A stretch of 64,000 nt of DNA, taken from the NCBI GenBank assembly GCA_031835245.1, contig JAVKOQ010000005.1, positions 248,001 through 312,000 of the forward strand, in the 5' to 3' direction. This document shows positions 1 through 14,500 of this stretch, piece after piece. A model generated the notes under the pieces. It had not been told where the DNA came from and did no database searches. It saw only the letters and a program-made list of their open reading frames with translations. How positions within the stretch are numbered: position 1 is the stretch's first letter; each line of letters opens with the position of its first letter. The translations under genes and the position numbers were made by a program. Source of the stretch: Balamuthia mandrillaris (taxonomy: Eukaryota > Discosea > Longamoebia > Balamuthiidae).

Positions 1-2254
1 GACCAGTTCTTGAGTGCCAGAAAAGCTGGGATGTTTCACAATATTATTCAACAGACTCTGTTGTGCAAAAGCGGCAGCTTCACGACCACCATGACCTAAA
101 ATGGATGGTGGTTAGGATTACACCCGTTTCAAAAGTTAAAGGAATAGACATACAACGTATGTATGAGAAACAAGGAAAAGAAAATAACATGACAGAAGGA
201 TTGTAACAAAGAAAGATTGACCAACCATCAAATACTGCAAAGAAGGCACGAGGAATCGAGTCACTAGCAAGCCCATAATCTTTGTTAACATCTGGTACTA
301 TACAATATTCGTCCTCCATGCTGCAGCGTTGTCCTTGAGTATGGGCGACAGCCACGGAAAACCGCAACCCTGTGTGCCTCTACCAAAGCGTTTAGCAAAA
401 CCAAAAAGGCAAATCAAGAACAAGCAGAACCTTGACGGTTTCAGTTAAAGTTGCTGGCTGCCATTCCGAGCTCATGGCCTGGTTGCTTTCCTGGGTGATA
501 TTTACTGTGACAACAAAAACTACGTATAAGAACTAACATGACAGGAACAGAGGATGCAAAAGGTAAGTCTACCAGATGTACACTTTTTCCACCATTTTGG
601 TGTCTGAATAACTCGTTGACGTGCAGCTAAATGCAAAGGAGAAAGAACATGTTGTACAATCTGGGCTACGGAGCAGTGAATTCCCAAAAGCCACCGTTTG
701 CACATCTCTTCTGTCGTTGCACGAAAGATGAATGGCCGAGTAACGCTGTTCACAACAAAAGCACAGGTGCCATGCTTGGGAGCTGTCCGGATGGAATCTA
801 CCAACGAGAGGGGAATACAACCGTGAATTGGTCGTCGGAACGAAACAGATCCGTCATCTTCTTTAAAGACGAACTCGTCCTCAGACTCAGAGCACCAAGA
901 AGTTGAGGGGGAGGGGGAGGAGGAAGAGGCAGAAGACGAGCCTTCTACAGCCCGAGTCAGTTCACCAGGACGATCAGAAACACTTCGATCTTTCCAATAA
1001 TAGAGCTTGGCATGGTACAACACCACCCAACGTTGCTTCCATTCCTTGTTTTTGCTTCTCTTGTGGAGATAGCCCTCCACATACTGGGACTTGAAATACT
1101 ATCAGGTAGAAACTGCATTAACGAGTGTGTATGCTACTTTAGGGAAAGATGCAACGTACAGGGTGGTAGTCATCATCCTTACGAGGAAGGATAAAGCTGG
1201 TGCCTCGACTGGTTCTAAGGAGACGGATCTTCCGGCGGTCATCACTACCGGCAGAGGAAGGTTGGGTTGAGGGAGGTGGGGAAGCACGCGGTGGAGAGAA
1301 GCTATTGGAGACGATAGAAGGTGGCGGACTGAAGGAACGTATGTTTTCTGTGCTTTCGAACGGATCCTTACTGCTGGAGAAAGGGTCAAAGAGAGAGGAG
1401 GATGTTTGTGCACGCCGAAGGGAGTTGCCGTAAAGCGGCCAAAGTGAAGATGGAAAATCAGCTTTGGCAAAGGAGAAGTTGGTAACACCGTCAGGGGATT
1501 TTGCGTTGTGTGTTTTGCTGGGTAAAATGTTGGGTGCTATTTCTTTCCACTGTTGGCGGGCCTCCTCTTCGAGTTTTTGCAAGACCTCCTCGCTCAGCAT
1601 GACCGAATTGAGAACTGCAAAGAGGTACACAGTCAGAGCACCGTAGACCAAGATTGGTTCAGCTATCAGTTGCTGCGAAACCTCCAAAGTTAATGGTTTT
1701 AACTCCTTTTCAAAGTCAATGCCCAGGGCTACGAACTTGTCAGCGATTAAGTCGTAGAGACCTTCGTGAGCCAATATCCAGTTTTGGCAGAGAGCGGTTG
1801 CAAGTTCCTCTGCTTCTTCGGGTGGTCCCTGCTCCAAGGCTGCTGAGTAACCCTCTACCAGCCGCGCCAAGGGGATCAGAGCGGCCTCTTTTTGATAGTA
1901 TTCCGGAAAGTAGGACAACACGAAGTTGGTGTCATGTTGAAAGTCTCGCTCCAGGTCCTCCCTCGTCTGTTTTGCGCGAGTGACGATTGCTTAGAAGTGC
2001 GTGGTTGAAGCAAGCAGGGAAACACCACCTCTCTTCAAAAGGAACAACAACAACCACACCGCAACAAGAACAAAGTCCAAAGGGAGGGGAAGCCATACCT
2101 CGTGCAACAGCAGAGGAAGCCAAGCACCGAGCAGTTTGACCTTTTCCAGAAAAGTCTTTACCTGAGGAGAAGTCATCCCTGGGAGGGCCAATTTTGTTGT
2201 TGAGGCGGGGCAAATGTAACGCCAGGAGAAGAAAGGCTTGCAGCGGGGTCCCAC
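1..2254 (-). CDS. PH domain-PPM/PP2C phosphatase fusion, 3' end beyond the window
   Basis: Likely Mg/Mn-dependent Ser/Thr phosphatase targeted to membrane lipids by a PH domain. Exons seen: about 2099-2170 (ATG around 2178 or 2254), 1160-1966, a PH exon starting at 1083, a PPM exon about 235-374, and a last exon running off position 1. The first intron (1967-2098) and second (1084-1159) have good GT/AG ends. The first ~200 residues look all-helical and I do not recognise them; a Ser/Pro-rich linker follows. The PH domain begins GYLHKRSKNKEWKQRWVVL and contains a Ser-rich insertion. PPM motifs are RCSMED and, across an intron, FAVFDGHGGREAA. The splice between PH and PPM exons is unclear; a short exon near 460-525 is possible. 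Catalytic C-terminal motifs lie outside the window. Confidence 0.8.
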
Positions 2255-2575
2255 TGCACATCACAGAGTAGCAAGCTGCACCACCCACAAGGCTCCTTCG
2301 TGGTGTTGTTGTTGTTGGGAGATAATTCTAAATGAAATGCCCAGAAGATCTATATTCGTGTCGTCACGGATGGCTACACTTTTGCTTTAGAATTGCAGCA
2401 CAGTCCCTGCTCGGCCAAATGGCGAGGCACCACCCACATCATCCAAAAGGAACTCACGAACGACTCGCCTTTTTCTTTAGAATTGCAGCACAGTCCCTGC
2501 TTGGCAAGGAACAGGAACCTTTACTACGAAGGGGGCGAACAAAACATGCAGAGGTATCCCCCCCTTTTATTTTGT
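2255..2575. other. Intergenic, upstream of PH-PPM and downstream of the giant gene
   Basis: No coding region is supported here. The stretch holds the PH-PPM 5' flank and the 3' flank of the giant gene. It carries a 27-bp direct repeat (2385-2411 and 2475-2501). Confidence 0.5.
2385..2501. repeat. 27-bp direct repeat, period 90
   Basis: The segment starting CTTTAGAATTGCAGCACAGT occurs at 2385-2411 and again at 2475-2501 without mismatch. The sequence between and after the copies is only partly similar. Confidence 0.8.
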
Positions 2576-5500
2576 TTATTCTTCCACTTCGGATAATTCA
2601 TAGTGAGAATGCTCCGCGGATCGAGGAACGTGCTCGCTTTCTTCCTCTTCTGGCCCGTTGGTGGGCAGTTGGGTGTAAGAGGGCTCCACTTTGCGACAGG
2701 CACAGAAAGAGGGGAGAGGTAGGATGTACACAAGGCAGGAAATAAACGGAAGGAGAAGCCACAAGTACCACAATGACACGGAAACATTAGCTGCATCCGC
2801 TCGAATCCAAATGAGGAAGACCAGTCCGCATAAGGTTGCCGTGAGAGTAACTGTTGCATGGACAATTGTCCAGATTCGCCCAGAAGTGGCAGCACGTTGC
2901 CTGACTAGCACCCAAAGAGCAAGGAATTGTGCAACGCCTTCCACAATGACGCAGATAGAAGCAAAAGCAACAAAGACGGATGGCTGTATAGGGGCATCAG
3001 GTCGTCCCAGTACAGAAATGAAGAAGGTGACGCCTAACGTGAGCAACACGGAGGTTGAGCGTAGCCAAGCAGTGTGCTGGCGGTTCTCAGCGTCTTCATA
3101 CTTGATTGGAGGGTAGTGCCAGGTAAACAGCAGGAAGCCCAGCCCTCCCAACAAAAGAAAGAGAAAAGAGAAGAAGATAAGGGCGATGCTCCAAGAAGAT
3201 TCAGCTGGCGTCTGCCCAATGACGAAGGGGCTGAGGAAAATGGTCGCTGCAAGAATAGCGCGCTGGGTAAGTCGCCAGCCAAACTTGTCGCGGAGGTGCC
3301 TTGCAAGAAGCACTTGCAGAGCCAGAAGGTTGAGAAATAGCGCCACCAAGAACATGAAGAGGGCGAGGATAGTGAGATGAGCTGCTCCATAAGGCTCGCA
3401 GTAGGAGAGTAGTGAGGATACACTCCACTGAGCGCCTTTCAGAAGGGATACCAAGGCTGATGACGCAGTTATGTCGTCCGAAGCAAAGGCTTTCTGCAAG
3501 GAAGCAGTGATGACAATGCAACCCCATCCAAGTGGCACTGGAGAGCTAGCATACATCCACCAAGCAAAATATCCAGTAGCTGCAATAACGAAGAAAAATA
3601 CAATGACAAACGTGCTGTGGGTATTATCGGTCGGAGCAGAGGGCCAATGGGTGGTGTTGGAGGATATCAGCAGCTTGAATCCGTGTTGTTGATGGTAGTG
3701 GGAGGGGTCTTGGCATAAGAGAGAATGCTTGCCATCTGAGACTACGCGCAACCGCTCGTAATGCTCACATTTGTGTTCATTGTCTATTGAACAAGGCAAA
3801 CGGTCTTGCAACCAAGAAACATCGGTAATGCCCATTCTCACCCAAGCTTCATCACGGCAGTGTATACGTGGGTCGAGGCAGGTAGACTGATCAAAGCTGA
3901 GCGGACCGTGCGGTGTGATAGCACTATGTTGTGGATCGATAGACACTTGGGCATGTAGCAGCCGAAGAGAGGTGCGGGTTTGGGAGAGTAGCATTGCCTC
4001 CGAAGTGTTATGCACCGCCAAGATAGGTGGAGGGGATATGGAGGTGGTGTTCGATAGGTAAACACTGCTGAAGCCATCGTGGAGGTGTACCGTCAGAGGT
4101 AGACTAGTGTTGGCAAGCCATTCTAGCCAAGCTTGATTGGCTAGAATGGGCTTCTTGCTATGGTTAAAGGAAGTAGAAGAAATACCTCGCAAGGAAGTAG
4201 GGCCAAACACAACAGTACGATTGTAGGTTGGTAGGCTGCTGTTGTTGTGCGGCAATACCAGAGGGAAGAAGTGGATAGCGGAGGGATACTCAGCAGCATC
4301 AACGAAAGAAATGTAGGGAAGTCGCATCATACGAGACGATGCGATGCTGACTACCGAGCCATTACAGGAAGGGCCGTGGAAGCGCAGGGCTGTGGAGTTG
4401 TATTCCTGCCAGTGTCCAAAGTTCCACGAGGAGAAGGAGGAGGAGAAATTACTGGAACTTGAAGTAGCACCACCACAAGCAATCTGCACGGAGCTATCCT
4501 TATTACCACCAACAAAGAGGTTGGTGGAGTTGACTAAGCAAGAGCCTCCATGACTGAGCAGAACTTCCAGGTCATCCTCTACGGTCATGAGATTGCCATG
4601 AAGAAGAGTATGGGACCATGGTTCAGAACCAGAGTCCTTGATCTCAGCTGTAACGTTGGGGAACAGGAGCACCAGCCGGTAGAGTGCCCGTTGTTTGCCA
4701 AGGCCTGTTACCTCGGTCTGTGGAGTGCTAACGTTCAACTCGCCGCTGTGCCGAGAGTAGAAAGTACAGTTTGCCTGAACAGCTTGAGGATCTATGCCAA
4801 GCTGCTGGAGCTGCTCTCCAAGCCACCAAGACACCGGCTCCGTTTGAGCAGAGGCGGTAGAATTGACCAATGAGCCTACTTGACGCAGACAGCCGTTAAA
4901 ATATTGGATGTCGCTAAAGGTATAGTTGAGGAGGGTGTGGCCTCCAAGCCCCACTGCAACCACGCTGACATTAGCCTCTACCACACTGGGAGACACGATA
5001 GTCGTTGTATTGATGGCCAAGCTGTTGTTTAGCATGCGCTCCAAACGAAGGAAGGAAGGTGGGGTGGCAGGAGTGCTGACACGAAGGTCGGCATCAGCTG
5101 GAGTGCCTTTGACAGTGATATTGATTGGCTGTTGGGTGCTGAGGGAAAGGTGATCAATGGCAGAGGCCTGCACAAGCAAACCACCCAAAGTCACTCTTCC
5201 CATCTCTGGCAATTCCATTTTTTCTACCAGCATATTGTAGAGAATGGAATTGTCTGGACCATCCACATTTACAGCAAGAATAGCACCAGTGCCACGCAAA
5301 CTCCATACGTTAACATAGGCGGCGTGATCGAGAGGAGTGGGAAGGTTAACTTCCACCGTCCAGTTACGAGCAGGCTGCAGTGGAGGCTCCGATCGGCCTT
5401 GTCCATCTATTACTACCACTGCCTCTGGCGCAATGCCCACAATCTTGTAGGTGGTATAGGAGGCTGGTTCATACTTGTCCACTTGGCCAGGCACCGTAAC

Positions 5501-8500
5501 GTTGATGATGACTACTTGCTCTCTTACCAGAGAGAACAGGGTAGTTGTTGGTGTGTGCTTCCCCTGAGAGAAAAAGCCAGGGGCCGCAGCTAGAGATACC
5601 ACCCCATAGTCATTACTGGCTTGCTGTAGCTGTGATCGCCTCCGTACAAATGGCAAATCTTGCACCTTCAGTTGCTCTAACGTAAGTACAGATGAGGCAT
5701 AAAGCGGGTCAAGGGGTCCAATGATGCTGCCCTGAATGCTTGGTTGGGGTAATTGACTGTCAGTGTACCATACAGTCACATCATCAGAGGCTCGATCGTC
5801 TCCTAGTCGTGCTACCACAGCACGGCAGGGCATGACCAGCGCCAGACTGTCGTTACCAACTCCAAGATCAAAGAAAGCATGAGCATCCACCCCCCTGGCC
5901 AAGCTAGAAACATTCTGCCAGGTGACCACATCACCACCAGGGCCAAGGTTTACGTTCACTAAAGCAGAGTGAACTTGGCGGCCAACAAAGGTATCATCAG
6001 CCCATCCCGTCTCAATGGTGAGATTCATGAAGCCGGAGTAGACAAGCGGACAGGCTCGGCAGGGTTCATCTCCAGGATCAGCAGGGAAACCGACAGCTTG
6101 CATAAGGGTACACATCCAAGAAGACTGGTTGTAGGAGAGGGGAGCTATGCTTCCGTTCTTCAATTGAGAGGCTAGGCAGGACTGATCCAGGTAGTAGTGC
6201 TGCGGAGGGGCCTGTGGTCCCATGCCCGAGTTGAGGATCACCTTCACTGGCGTGGTAGTCACCTTGGATTGGCCGGGCTGAGGTTGGGCAAGGGCAATTG
6301 GGGCTACAATGTCTCGTAGGGGATGAGTGCTGCTCAGCGCAGATTGGACTTGACCAAGTGCCAGCTGGTTGATTGTTCCCATCAGTAGGATGGGGCTATT
6401 GCTGGACACGACGCGCACATTATTGATTGGCAGGGTGATGTTTTCAGAAGCGGTAAGGTTGGAGGGTAGGGTAAAGTTGAACAAATATTCCGTGCCGAGG
6501 GTACCACGGATGACGTTGAGCTCGGTGCCGTTTTGTCCAAATTGGATAGTGACACGCTCTATTTCATCGAAAAGAAGGTGGAAGTACTGTTTTTCGTTGA
6601 TGGTGTCGAACGCCAGCAAGGCGTTTTCTTGAATGTCGAAGCGCAGTGGGCGATTTTCAGAAGCGGCACGGATATGGATGGTGTCGTTCTGGCCACGGTT
6701 AGAACTGCCGTAGATCCACATAGTGCACTCCAGGGAGGAGATCTTGTTATTCTGTCCGATTTCTACCTCATGGTTGCTGCCATTTTGGAGGAAGATGCGG
6801 ACGTCAGACTTGCCATCGCACCCCGTGATCTGTTGGTAAATGCTGCCACCAGGCGCGCCAATAGAGTAGACGTGAATGGAGTCCTCTCGTACAGGCGCCA
6901 CGAGTGAAAAAGAGGAATGTGTATCAGCAGCACCGATGATGTGGTAGTTCCTGTTTTCCACGCTGGTGTGGCGGATCGTGTGCACGTCGTTAGGACTACC
7001 GTTCCACATGACGAGGGAATAAGGTGAGGCCGTTGCTTTCATGTGCAGCTGTTGCTGCGTGATAAGTGTGAAGTTGGCAGTGTCAATGCCTCCTCCGCCA
7101 ATAAGCTGGGTGTTGCCCTGGATGGCCGTCACCGAGGGGACTACGAAGAGGTCGTCACCAGTGCCAGCCAAAGCTCGTAGGGTGGTGCCAGGTGGGTTCT
7201 CTTGGATCAAATAAGTGGTGGGTTGCTCGCGGTTGCCAGCCACCCTCACCCACTGGTAAGAGGGAGGAAGGTAGAGCTGTAGTTGCTGCGTGTCCGTTGT
7301 GGCCTGCACCAAGTGAGTGGAAATGGTGTAGTGTGCAGCCTCCACGGAGATAGCCAGCGTGTCGCTCTCTCCTGTAACATTGATGGGTCGGCGGTCGTAG
7401 AGTTTCAACGCAGAGTCCAGTGTGACGTTGTTGTTGGCCAAAGATTCCAGAAGGGAAGGAGCTGGCACTCCCGATAAGGCATAGGTAACGCCCGCTGCAG
7501 GGCTGGTTAAGTGCAAAAAGCCACAACGCGTGATGCTCACCCCAGGAACAGACTCTGGAGCGACCAAAGTGGGAGAGACCTTGATGGTGGTGGAATCACG
7601 GAATTCGGAGACTATCAACCTCAACCTGGCGTTGTCATAGGGTGGCAGGTTTACTTGTTGGTGTACCACGTTGCCCACTACCCAGGTGAAAGGAGCAGTG
7701 CCAGGATTGCCCTTGTAAGTAATGGCAGAGGCGGTCAGCTTGCCTCTCGACATATGTGCAAAGCCCGAGTTGAAGCTCACGCCACTTGGTGCATAGTCCA
7801 CACTTAGTCCACCGGCAGGCGTCTCGAACAGATAAAACAGAACACCATCTTGTTCAGCAAGGGAGAGAGGAGCTATGGCTCTTCCTTTTTGATGTCGGCG
7901 TGAGCTTATGTACGTTTCTTCTGCCATCGATGAGGAGGATGCTGGTAGCATAAGCGTTGCTGGGGCGTGGGACCGGAAGCCCACCAGGTCCAAATTGACC
8001 TTGGCGTAGGGATCAGAGATGGCAGGGTAGGTAGCCGGCTGGTTTATGATGGGCCATTCGTGGCCCCAGCTCAGCTTGACAATGTCCCAACAGATCTCAT
8101 CAAAGATAAGCTCAATGCAAGCGCGAATGGCCAGGCCAAAGCGAGCACCTAGCGTAACACGTTTGTCTAGGGCTCCCCACCAGCCGTTCAATTTGACGAG
8201 GTAAGCAATCTCGTTGAAGGTGACCCATCCATTGCCGTCGATATCCACGAAGCGTACCTGGCCCGTTAGAGTGAGCGTCAGGAAGGCTTGACCCTCAAAG
8301 ATGAAGATGCCAATGGACACACTGCCAGTGACGGAGACACGAGCTTGAAGGGGCCAACGTTCTGAACCATCGTTATTGCGGGCAGGCAGGGCCAGGGCGT
8401 GAACCACCATGGCAGGGGAACCTGATTTGAAGGCATCCGCCAGGCCACTGTACATGAGGGCCACTTCACCGAAACTGACACGTAAGCTAGCGGATACGGC

Positions 8501-11500
8501 CAGGCCCAGCTCCACTTCTGGCCAAGGCCAGATTGGGATGGACCAGGATAATCCCATTCCAAACTCCAGGTCTGGCAAGGTTACACCAGCCAAAGGAAAG
8601 TCGATGCCCATCATTGCTGATACCAGGTTCTTGGCCACGTTGTCGAACATGTAGAGACGAACACCAAACTTTCCACTAGTGGTAATGCTCGTATAAAAGC
8701 TAGATACCTCTTTTTTGGCAGCTGCGTCCTTGCCGTGGAACTGTAAGCCTGGAGGAGGCAGCGGTCCCGTAAACTTGGGTTCCACTGTCTCTTTCGTGAA
8801 GTCAAGATAAAAGTCTTGTACAGCCTGTACCACGTTGCACTGGTCCTTGGAGATAACCTTGGTTAGGTCCACTATGAGTTCCAACTTACGATAGACGTCC
8901 ACAAAGGTCTCCAGCATCTCTAGCACGCCTTGGTAGTGACACTCGTCGCCGACCTGGCAGAAGAAGAAGAGCACTTGAATTAAGTTGATGTCATTGCCAA
9001 ACACATGAGACAGGCCGGGAATAGGTCGCAAGAGGATACCGTCAGGACCCAAGACTGGATCCAGCGGGTCCAGCAGCTTGCCGATGGTCTGCTCCGTAGT
9101 CACTCTAACTACATTGATCAGCAGACGGCCAACACAAAAATGGATGTCGGAAATGTAAAACTGAGGGGGGGTCAGGTTGTCGTGTAGCTTCCATTTCCAA
9201 CTCAGACCGAGAGAGGCCTGCCAGTGAGGAAGGGCGTCCAGGGCATCTGGTGTGTGGGCTATCCGTTCCGCCAGCTCTCCGCCCAACCCTATCTCTGCTG
9301 CACCGAACAGCCTTACGTCCATCCAAAAATCGGGATTGAACTGGCTATCGACGGCAAAGCGTCCCTCCAGCTTTGTAGCGTTGCTGCCGGTGGTTACCAG
9401 GCGAAGATCCAGGCCGACATAGCCAATATCGCCAGAAAGGCGACAACCATCCGCCACGCTCATGCTCAACGCTCCCGAGAAAACAGGGTCCTCTGGGAAT
9501 CGCAAGCGTACGCCGTGGGTGTAGTTGAAAACCAATTCCACCGTAAAATTCCAACTTAGTATCAATTCCGCTTCGCACAGGAGTTCCAGCGATGCAAAGC
9601 CATGATCCCCCAGGCCAAAGTCCATGTTTTGGATCGGCTTGCGGACCGTGCTACCAAACGGAAGCAGCCACTTGTATTCGTCTGCATGCACATCAGGTAC
9701 TGCAGGGCAGGGTCCTCGCAACACTCCACTTAGTTCCTGGCAAAGGACTTTGGTGAAAGCCTCCAGCACAAGGCTCTCAATGTAGGTTGGGTCAAAACTG
9801 AAATCGTACTTGGTCAACATGTCGTTGGTCATGTTCGTGATAGCCACCACAAAGTTTTTCGTCAATTCAGGTCCAACGAGGTCTCCGATGGCAGCAGTGA
9901 TGAGATCCTCCACGAGCTTGTCCACCAAGGGTAATCCCAGCTTGACCAAGATACCCCCTCGCCCAAGGAGGCGGGAGAGGAAGGCCTGTATTTCGCTCTC
10001 CCAATCCTGCATGAATATCAGCTCTGAAAAGTAATCGAACAACGTATTCTGAAGCAGGGCTCGTTCCAACATCTCTAAGAAGCCTCCTTCGCAGCCCTGT
10101 TGGATGATATCAGGAAATTGCCGACCAGTAATGAAGTCGTAGATGGAAGAGATATTGATCAATAGTCCGCATTTGTCGTGGGACCCGCTGCCCAGGGCGA
10201 TGAAAGCATCCAGGCCGGCTGTACCTGTCAGGCTTAGTGCAAGTGACCCAGAGGGGGACAGCCTGGCCGTCAAATTTGCTGGATAGCCCAGCCAGCCGTG
10301 TGCTTCCGAGAATGTGACAGAAAGAGGGCCGAATGATGCTTTGATATTGCCATCCATAGCGAACCCCATAGCCAGCGACATGCGGGTTGCTTCGTGATCA
10401 AGAGCCAGAGAGACTCCTCCATCATCTTCAAATCGGGCCAGCAGCCGCAATCGCATGTCAAACCCAGTCTGCAGGTTCATGTCGCTCTCAGCTCCGATGC
10501 CAAAAGGAAAACCAGGGCCAAACAGGGCGGACGTATCAAACCGCAGTCGATCCTCAAAGCTACGGTTGAAGAGAGAGACCTGAAGATCCACGGCCAAAGT
10601 GTGAGCATCCACAAGGGCATTAGCGCAGACGTCCTGTCTATAAACGTCCTTCATCACGGCACAGAGCAGAGCCAGGGTGAAGGGTTCTTTTTTGTTGCAT
10701 ACACTGGACTGAACATCCTTCAGCAGGGAGAGCAAACCGGAATCCAGCAGTCCAGCGAACGTGTGTTGGCTCATTGGAAGGAACTGACGGGCTAGCTCGT
10801 TGGTGGTAAGGATGTCAGACAAGTCTTGGGCAAGAGTCAGCCAGCCACAAACAGAGTTGTTCGTATTCAAAAGGCTTTGGAAGGCAGTGATGCTTTGTTG
10901 AGCACCACTGAAGGCCACCTGCCAACTGGCCAATTGTTGAGTAAAATCGGTCAGGTCGGAGAGGGCGGCTAACTTCCAAGTTCCTATGTTGTGCAGCAGT
11001 ACATCGGGAGGCGGAATGTCCATCTTAACAAAGTCCAGAAGCAGATTCTGCAGGCTAGTTGAGCTATTGACGTTGAAGGCTGCGTTGAAATAGTCAAAGA
11101 ACTTGCTACGGGGAGCGATGAGGTGGCCCATGAGCTGGTAGGGAGCTGAGCCCTTGATAGCCACCTGCAGTTGGCTGCGAGCGGAAATCCTACTGCTGTT
11201 CATGGCGAGCACGGCATAGCGTCCCGTGGCTTGCGGTAGGGAGGCTTCCAGGTCGAGGCTCAAACCCATAGAAGTGTTCTTTGAGAGCAGAAGAGCACGT
11301 GCGGGCACATTGGTAGCGTTCTGGAGAGCGGGAACATGGCCCAACGGGTTCATGATGCTTAGCGACAATGGCACCAGCCACCGTACTTCCTCTTGTCCTT
11401 CTTGTGTGGCTGGCAAAGAAACATACCTAAGATCAAAGCGAACTTGAGGAATGCTTTGCAGCAAGGGATCTCCCGGCATTTCACTGACGGTAAACATGGG

Positions 11501-14500
11501 CCGCAATGTTTCGTTAATCTGTGGCAAAACTTCCTGCAAGAGAGCATCTCGCAAGAGCTTTCCAGGAGAGAGGACGATAGAGTGGGTGACGGTCATTGTG
11601 ATGGGCTGTGCAGAAGGAGAGCGCAACTGGGCGCCAATCATCAAAGAGAAGGTATTGCCGGGCGTTGACGGCACCATCGTAGCGTTTATGGTGAAGGGGC
11701 CAGTGCTACTAAAGTTGGTCATGACGGTGATGTTGCCACGGCCGCCCAATGGAGGTACATCTAGCACGGTAACCATGGTGGCTGAAAGGGAAGCCTTAAC
11801 CTCTCCGCCCAGTCGCCCGCCGCTAACGTCCATAGAAATCACATTATCCATGGCATTAAAACGGGAGGTGATCGCAAAGTCAGTCTCGTGTCGGTGGTCA
11901 GCTGCAATACCCTGTTGAATGGCCACAAATTGTTGTGGGTAGACTTGGCGGAGGGCAGGCGGTACCAGCTGTGGTACATCGTCTCGTTGAATGGTAGTAT
12001 AGACAGGGGGACGATAGGCAAAGATGTTGTCGTAGCCGCTGAATACTCCATGTAACAACCAAGATAAGTCCTCCCAGGTGGCGAATGCCGGTACTGTGCC
12101 TGCGGTCCAACGTCCAATAAAGCTAACATTCCCAACGGGTTCAGTTGTAACCTCTAAGTCCCACACCGCTCCGGCAACGGATGGCACCAGAGCAACGGTA
12201 CCACAGGCAGCACCACCCCGATCGGCCACCACAGCAGCCAGAAAAGGATCCAAATGGCACCCTTGAAGGGCCACGTTGAGGCTGTTAGACAGTTGGTCAA
12301 GGCTCTGTGTAAGCAGAGAGTCGGCCTTGCATATGGTCATGGTCCCTTTGTTGATGGTCACGTTCATAGAGAGGGGACCCTGAGGTCCGGACGGGCAGAA
12401 TGGTTGGGACACCACAAGCTGATGTCTCTCTGCAGCTGTGAGAGCGTGTAACCATGGCAACTTGGCCTTCAGCAAGTCCTCGAAGCCGTGCACCTTGCTC
12501 AGTGGTTCGGCCAATGGGGAGAGGGGGACGTTCAAAGCCGAACCAAAGGCCTGCGGTAGAGAACCAAGAATGCCCTCCTTAAGAACAGTAAGGGCAGAGA
12601 GGGAAGAAACCATGGAGCCGCCATCTGCTGCGTTCACACTGATTTGGGGTGGCAATTCTCTCTTAGTCAGGTCTGAGGCTTGGATTTGGACCTTCAACAT
12701 TCCTCCTAAATCAGTAGCCACGTCCATTGTCAGTGTGAGAGAAGAGGAAGAGGGCAAATTGAGCGTGAGGTCAGCGGAGGCTTGTGCCATAGTTCCAGAA
12801 AGCATATTGAAGGTGAAGGGTATGGTCCAGTCAACGTGTTTGGCCCCGCCGTGAACAGAGTACTCGGTAAGGTCCCCGCTGCCTGAAGGGGTGACGGTGA
12901 AGCGGAGGCGCGTGTAAATATTCATGGGGAGTGACAATCGTCGCGTGTCTGTCATAAATTTCCAGGTGGACCTCTCGGTGGCGAGGGTAGCCGTCACTTG
13001 CCTATGAACCAGGATATCCACTCTCAACGCAGAATTGAGGGGGGCAACGGAGGCGAACAGGATGAGGCTTGGGTCGCTGGCGGCCTCCGCCCGGATCAAA
13101 TCACACAGGCTATTGGCCAGTTTCCATCCACTCATTGGTTGAGATAAGGTGGAGAGGGCATTAGCGAGCACAGTGATCACCGCAGCAAAGCTGTTGTTCT
13201 GGCCTGCCATGATACCGAAGTTATAAGACAATGGATACAGCACGTCGCTAGCCCATCTTTGAACCTCTATGTTATGGGCAGCAGCATTAAGGCCTGCCAC
13301 GTAGCTGGAAGGCTGATAAGGCACGTCGATGGCAAGTTCTCCAGTCTCGGTAAGCCCAATAAGCGTTCCAGGAATGATGCCATGCAACGCAGAGGAGACA
13401 CAAGCTTGAATACGTGCAAGTCGTGTGGTATGGTCATAGACAATGTTCGCGCAGGTGAACATGGGGTTCCCAACAGCGGGCCATTGGGCTTGCATGGAAA
13501 CCACCGCCGAAAACACGAGTGGGGTGGAAAGGATGACCTTATCTCCAGAGATAGAGACAGAAGTCGTAAGGTATCCAGAGACTTGGGAGGCCTGTAATAC
13601 AGAGAGAGAGCTGTCTATAGCTGGCGCTTGGAAGCGAGGATCGATGGCGGGATAACGTTGTCTAACTTGGCGAGCCAGCTCTTGGATGGCTGAGTTAGCA
13701 TTTTGTACAGCTAGATCATCGCCGCCGACCGTTAATGAGCCTTTAATATTTGGAGTCTGGATGACTAGGCTCGTTGTGTTGCCGTCTCGGGAGGTGATGG
13801 GACTAAGACCACGCCTCTCTCCGAACCAGCGCAAGAAATCCTGAAGGGATGGTGCCTGGGTTTGTGAGTGATAGGTGGTAAGGAAAGGTTGGAGGCCGGT
13901 TGAGTCTGTGGGGAAGAGGTTCTTGACCGCCTGATTCACCACAGCGACGGGAGTTGTTAACAAGGAGCGGATCTGTTCAAAAAGCTTGCCGATGAAGGCC
14001 AGTTCTCCTGCGGGAAGAGAGTCTAGCGGGAGAACTGGGATAAGAATACCGGCATGGACGGATGAAAACAGGTTGTAGGGGAGAACGCTGTACATCTGAA
14101 CGTTTCCCTTAGAGCTTCCTTCTCTTTCTCCTCCTTTGGCCACTTGTGCTGATGTCTTTGCTGGAAGACGGCCTGGGGCTGGGGGAGGAGAGGAAGAGAC
14201 GGGTAGGTCGCCTCCAGCAATGATGCCAGAGGTAAGAACTGGGATGGTCCTTAACAAATTGGCCGTAGCTGTGTCATCAGAGAAAAGAGCTAAGGTTGGC
14301 CAACCGCTGACAGCATCGGCAGCGGCAGTGGTAGTCAGAGGAGCTATGGCAGTAAGATAGATGCCCAGAAAGACAGATGAGTTGTCACAGCGAAATAGGG
14401 CGTGGGTGTGTGCTCCCATTCCCCTGGCTGTTATGCGCTCCTCCGTAGCAAAGATATCGAGGGTAAGGTAGCTGGACAACGTGTCCGGGAGGAGGAACAA

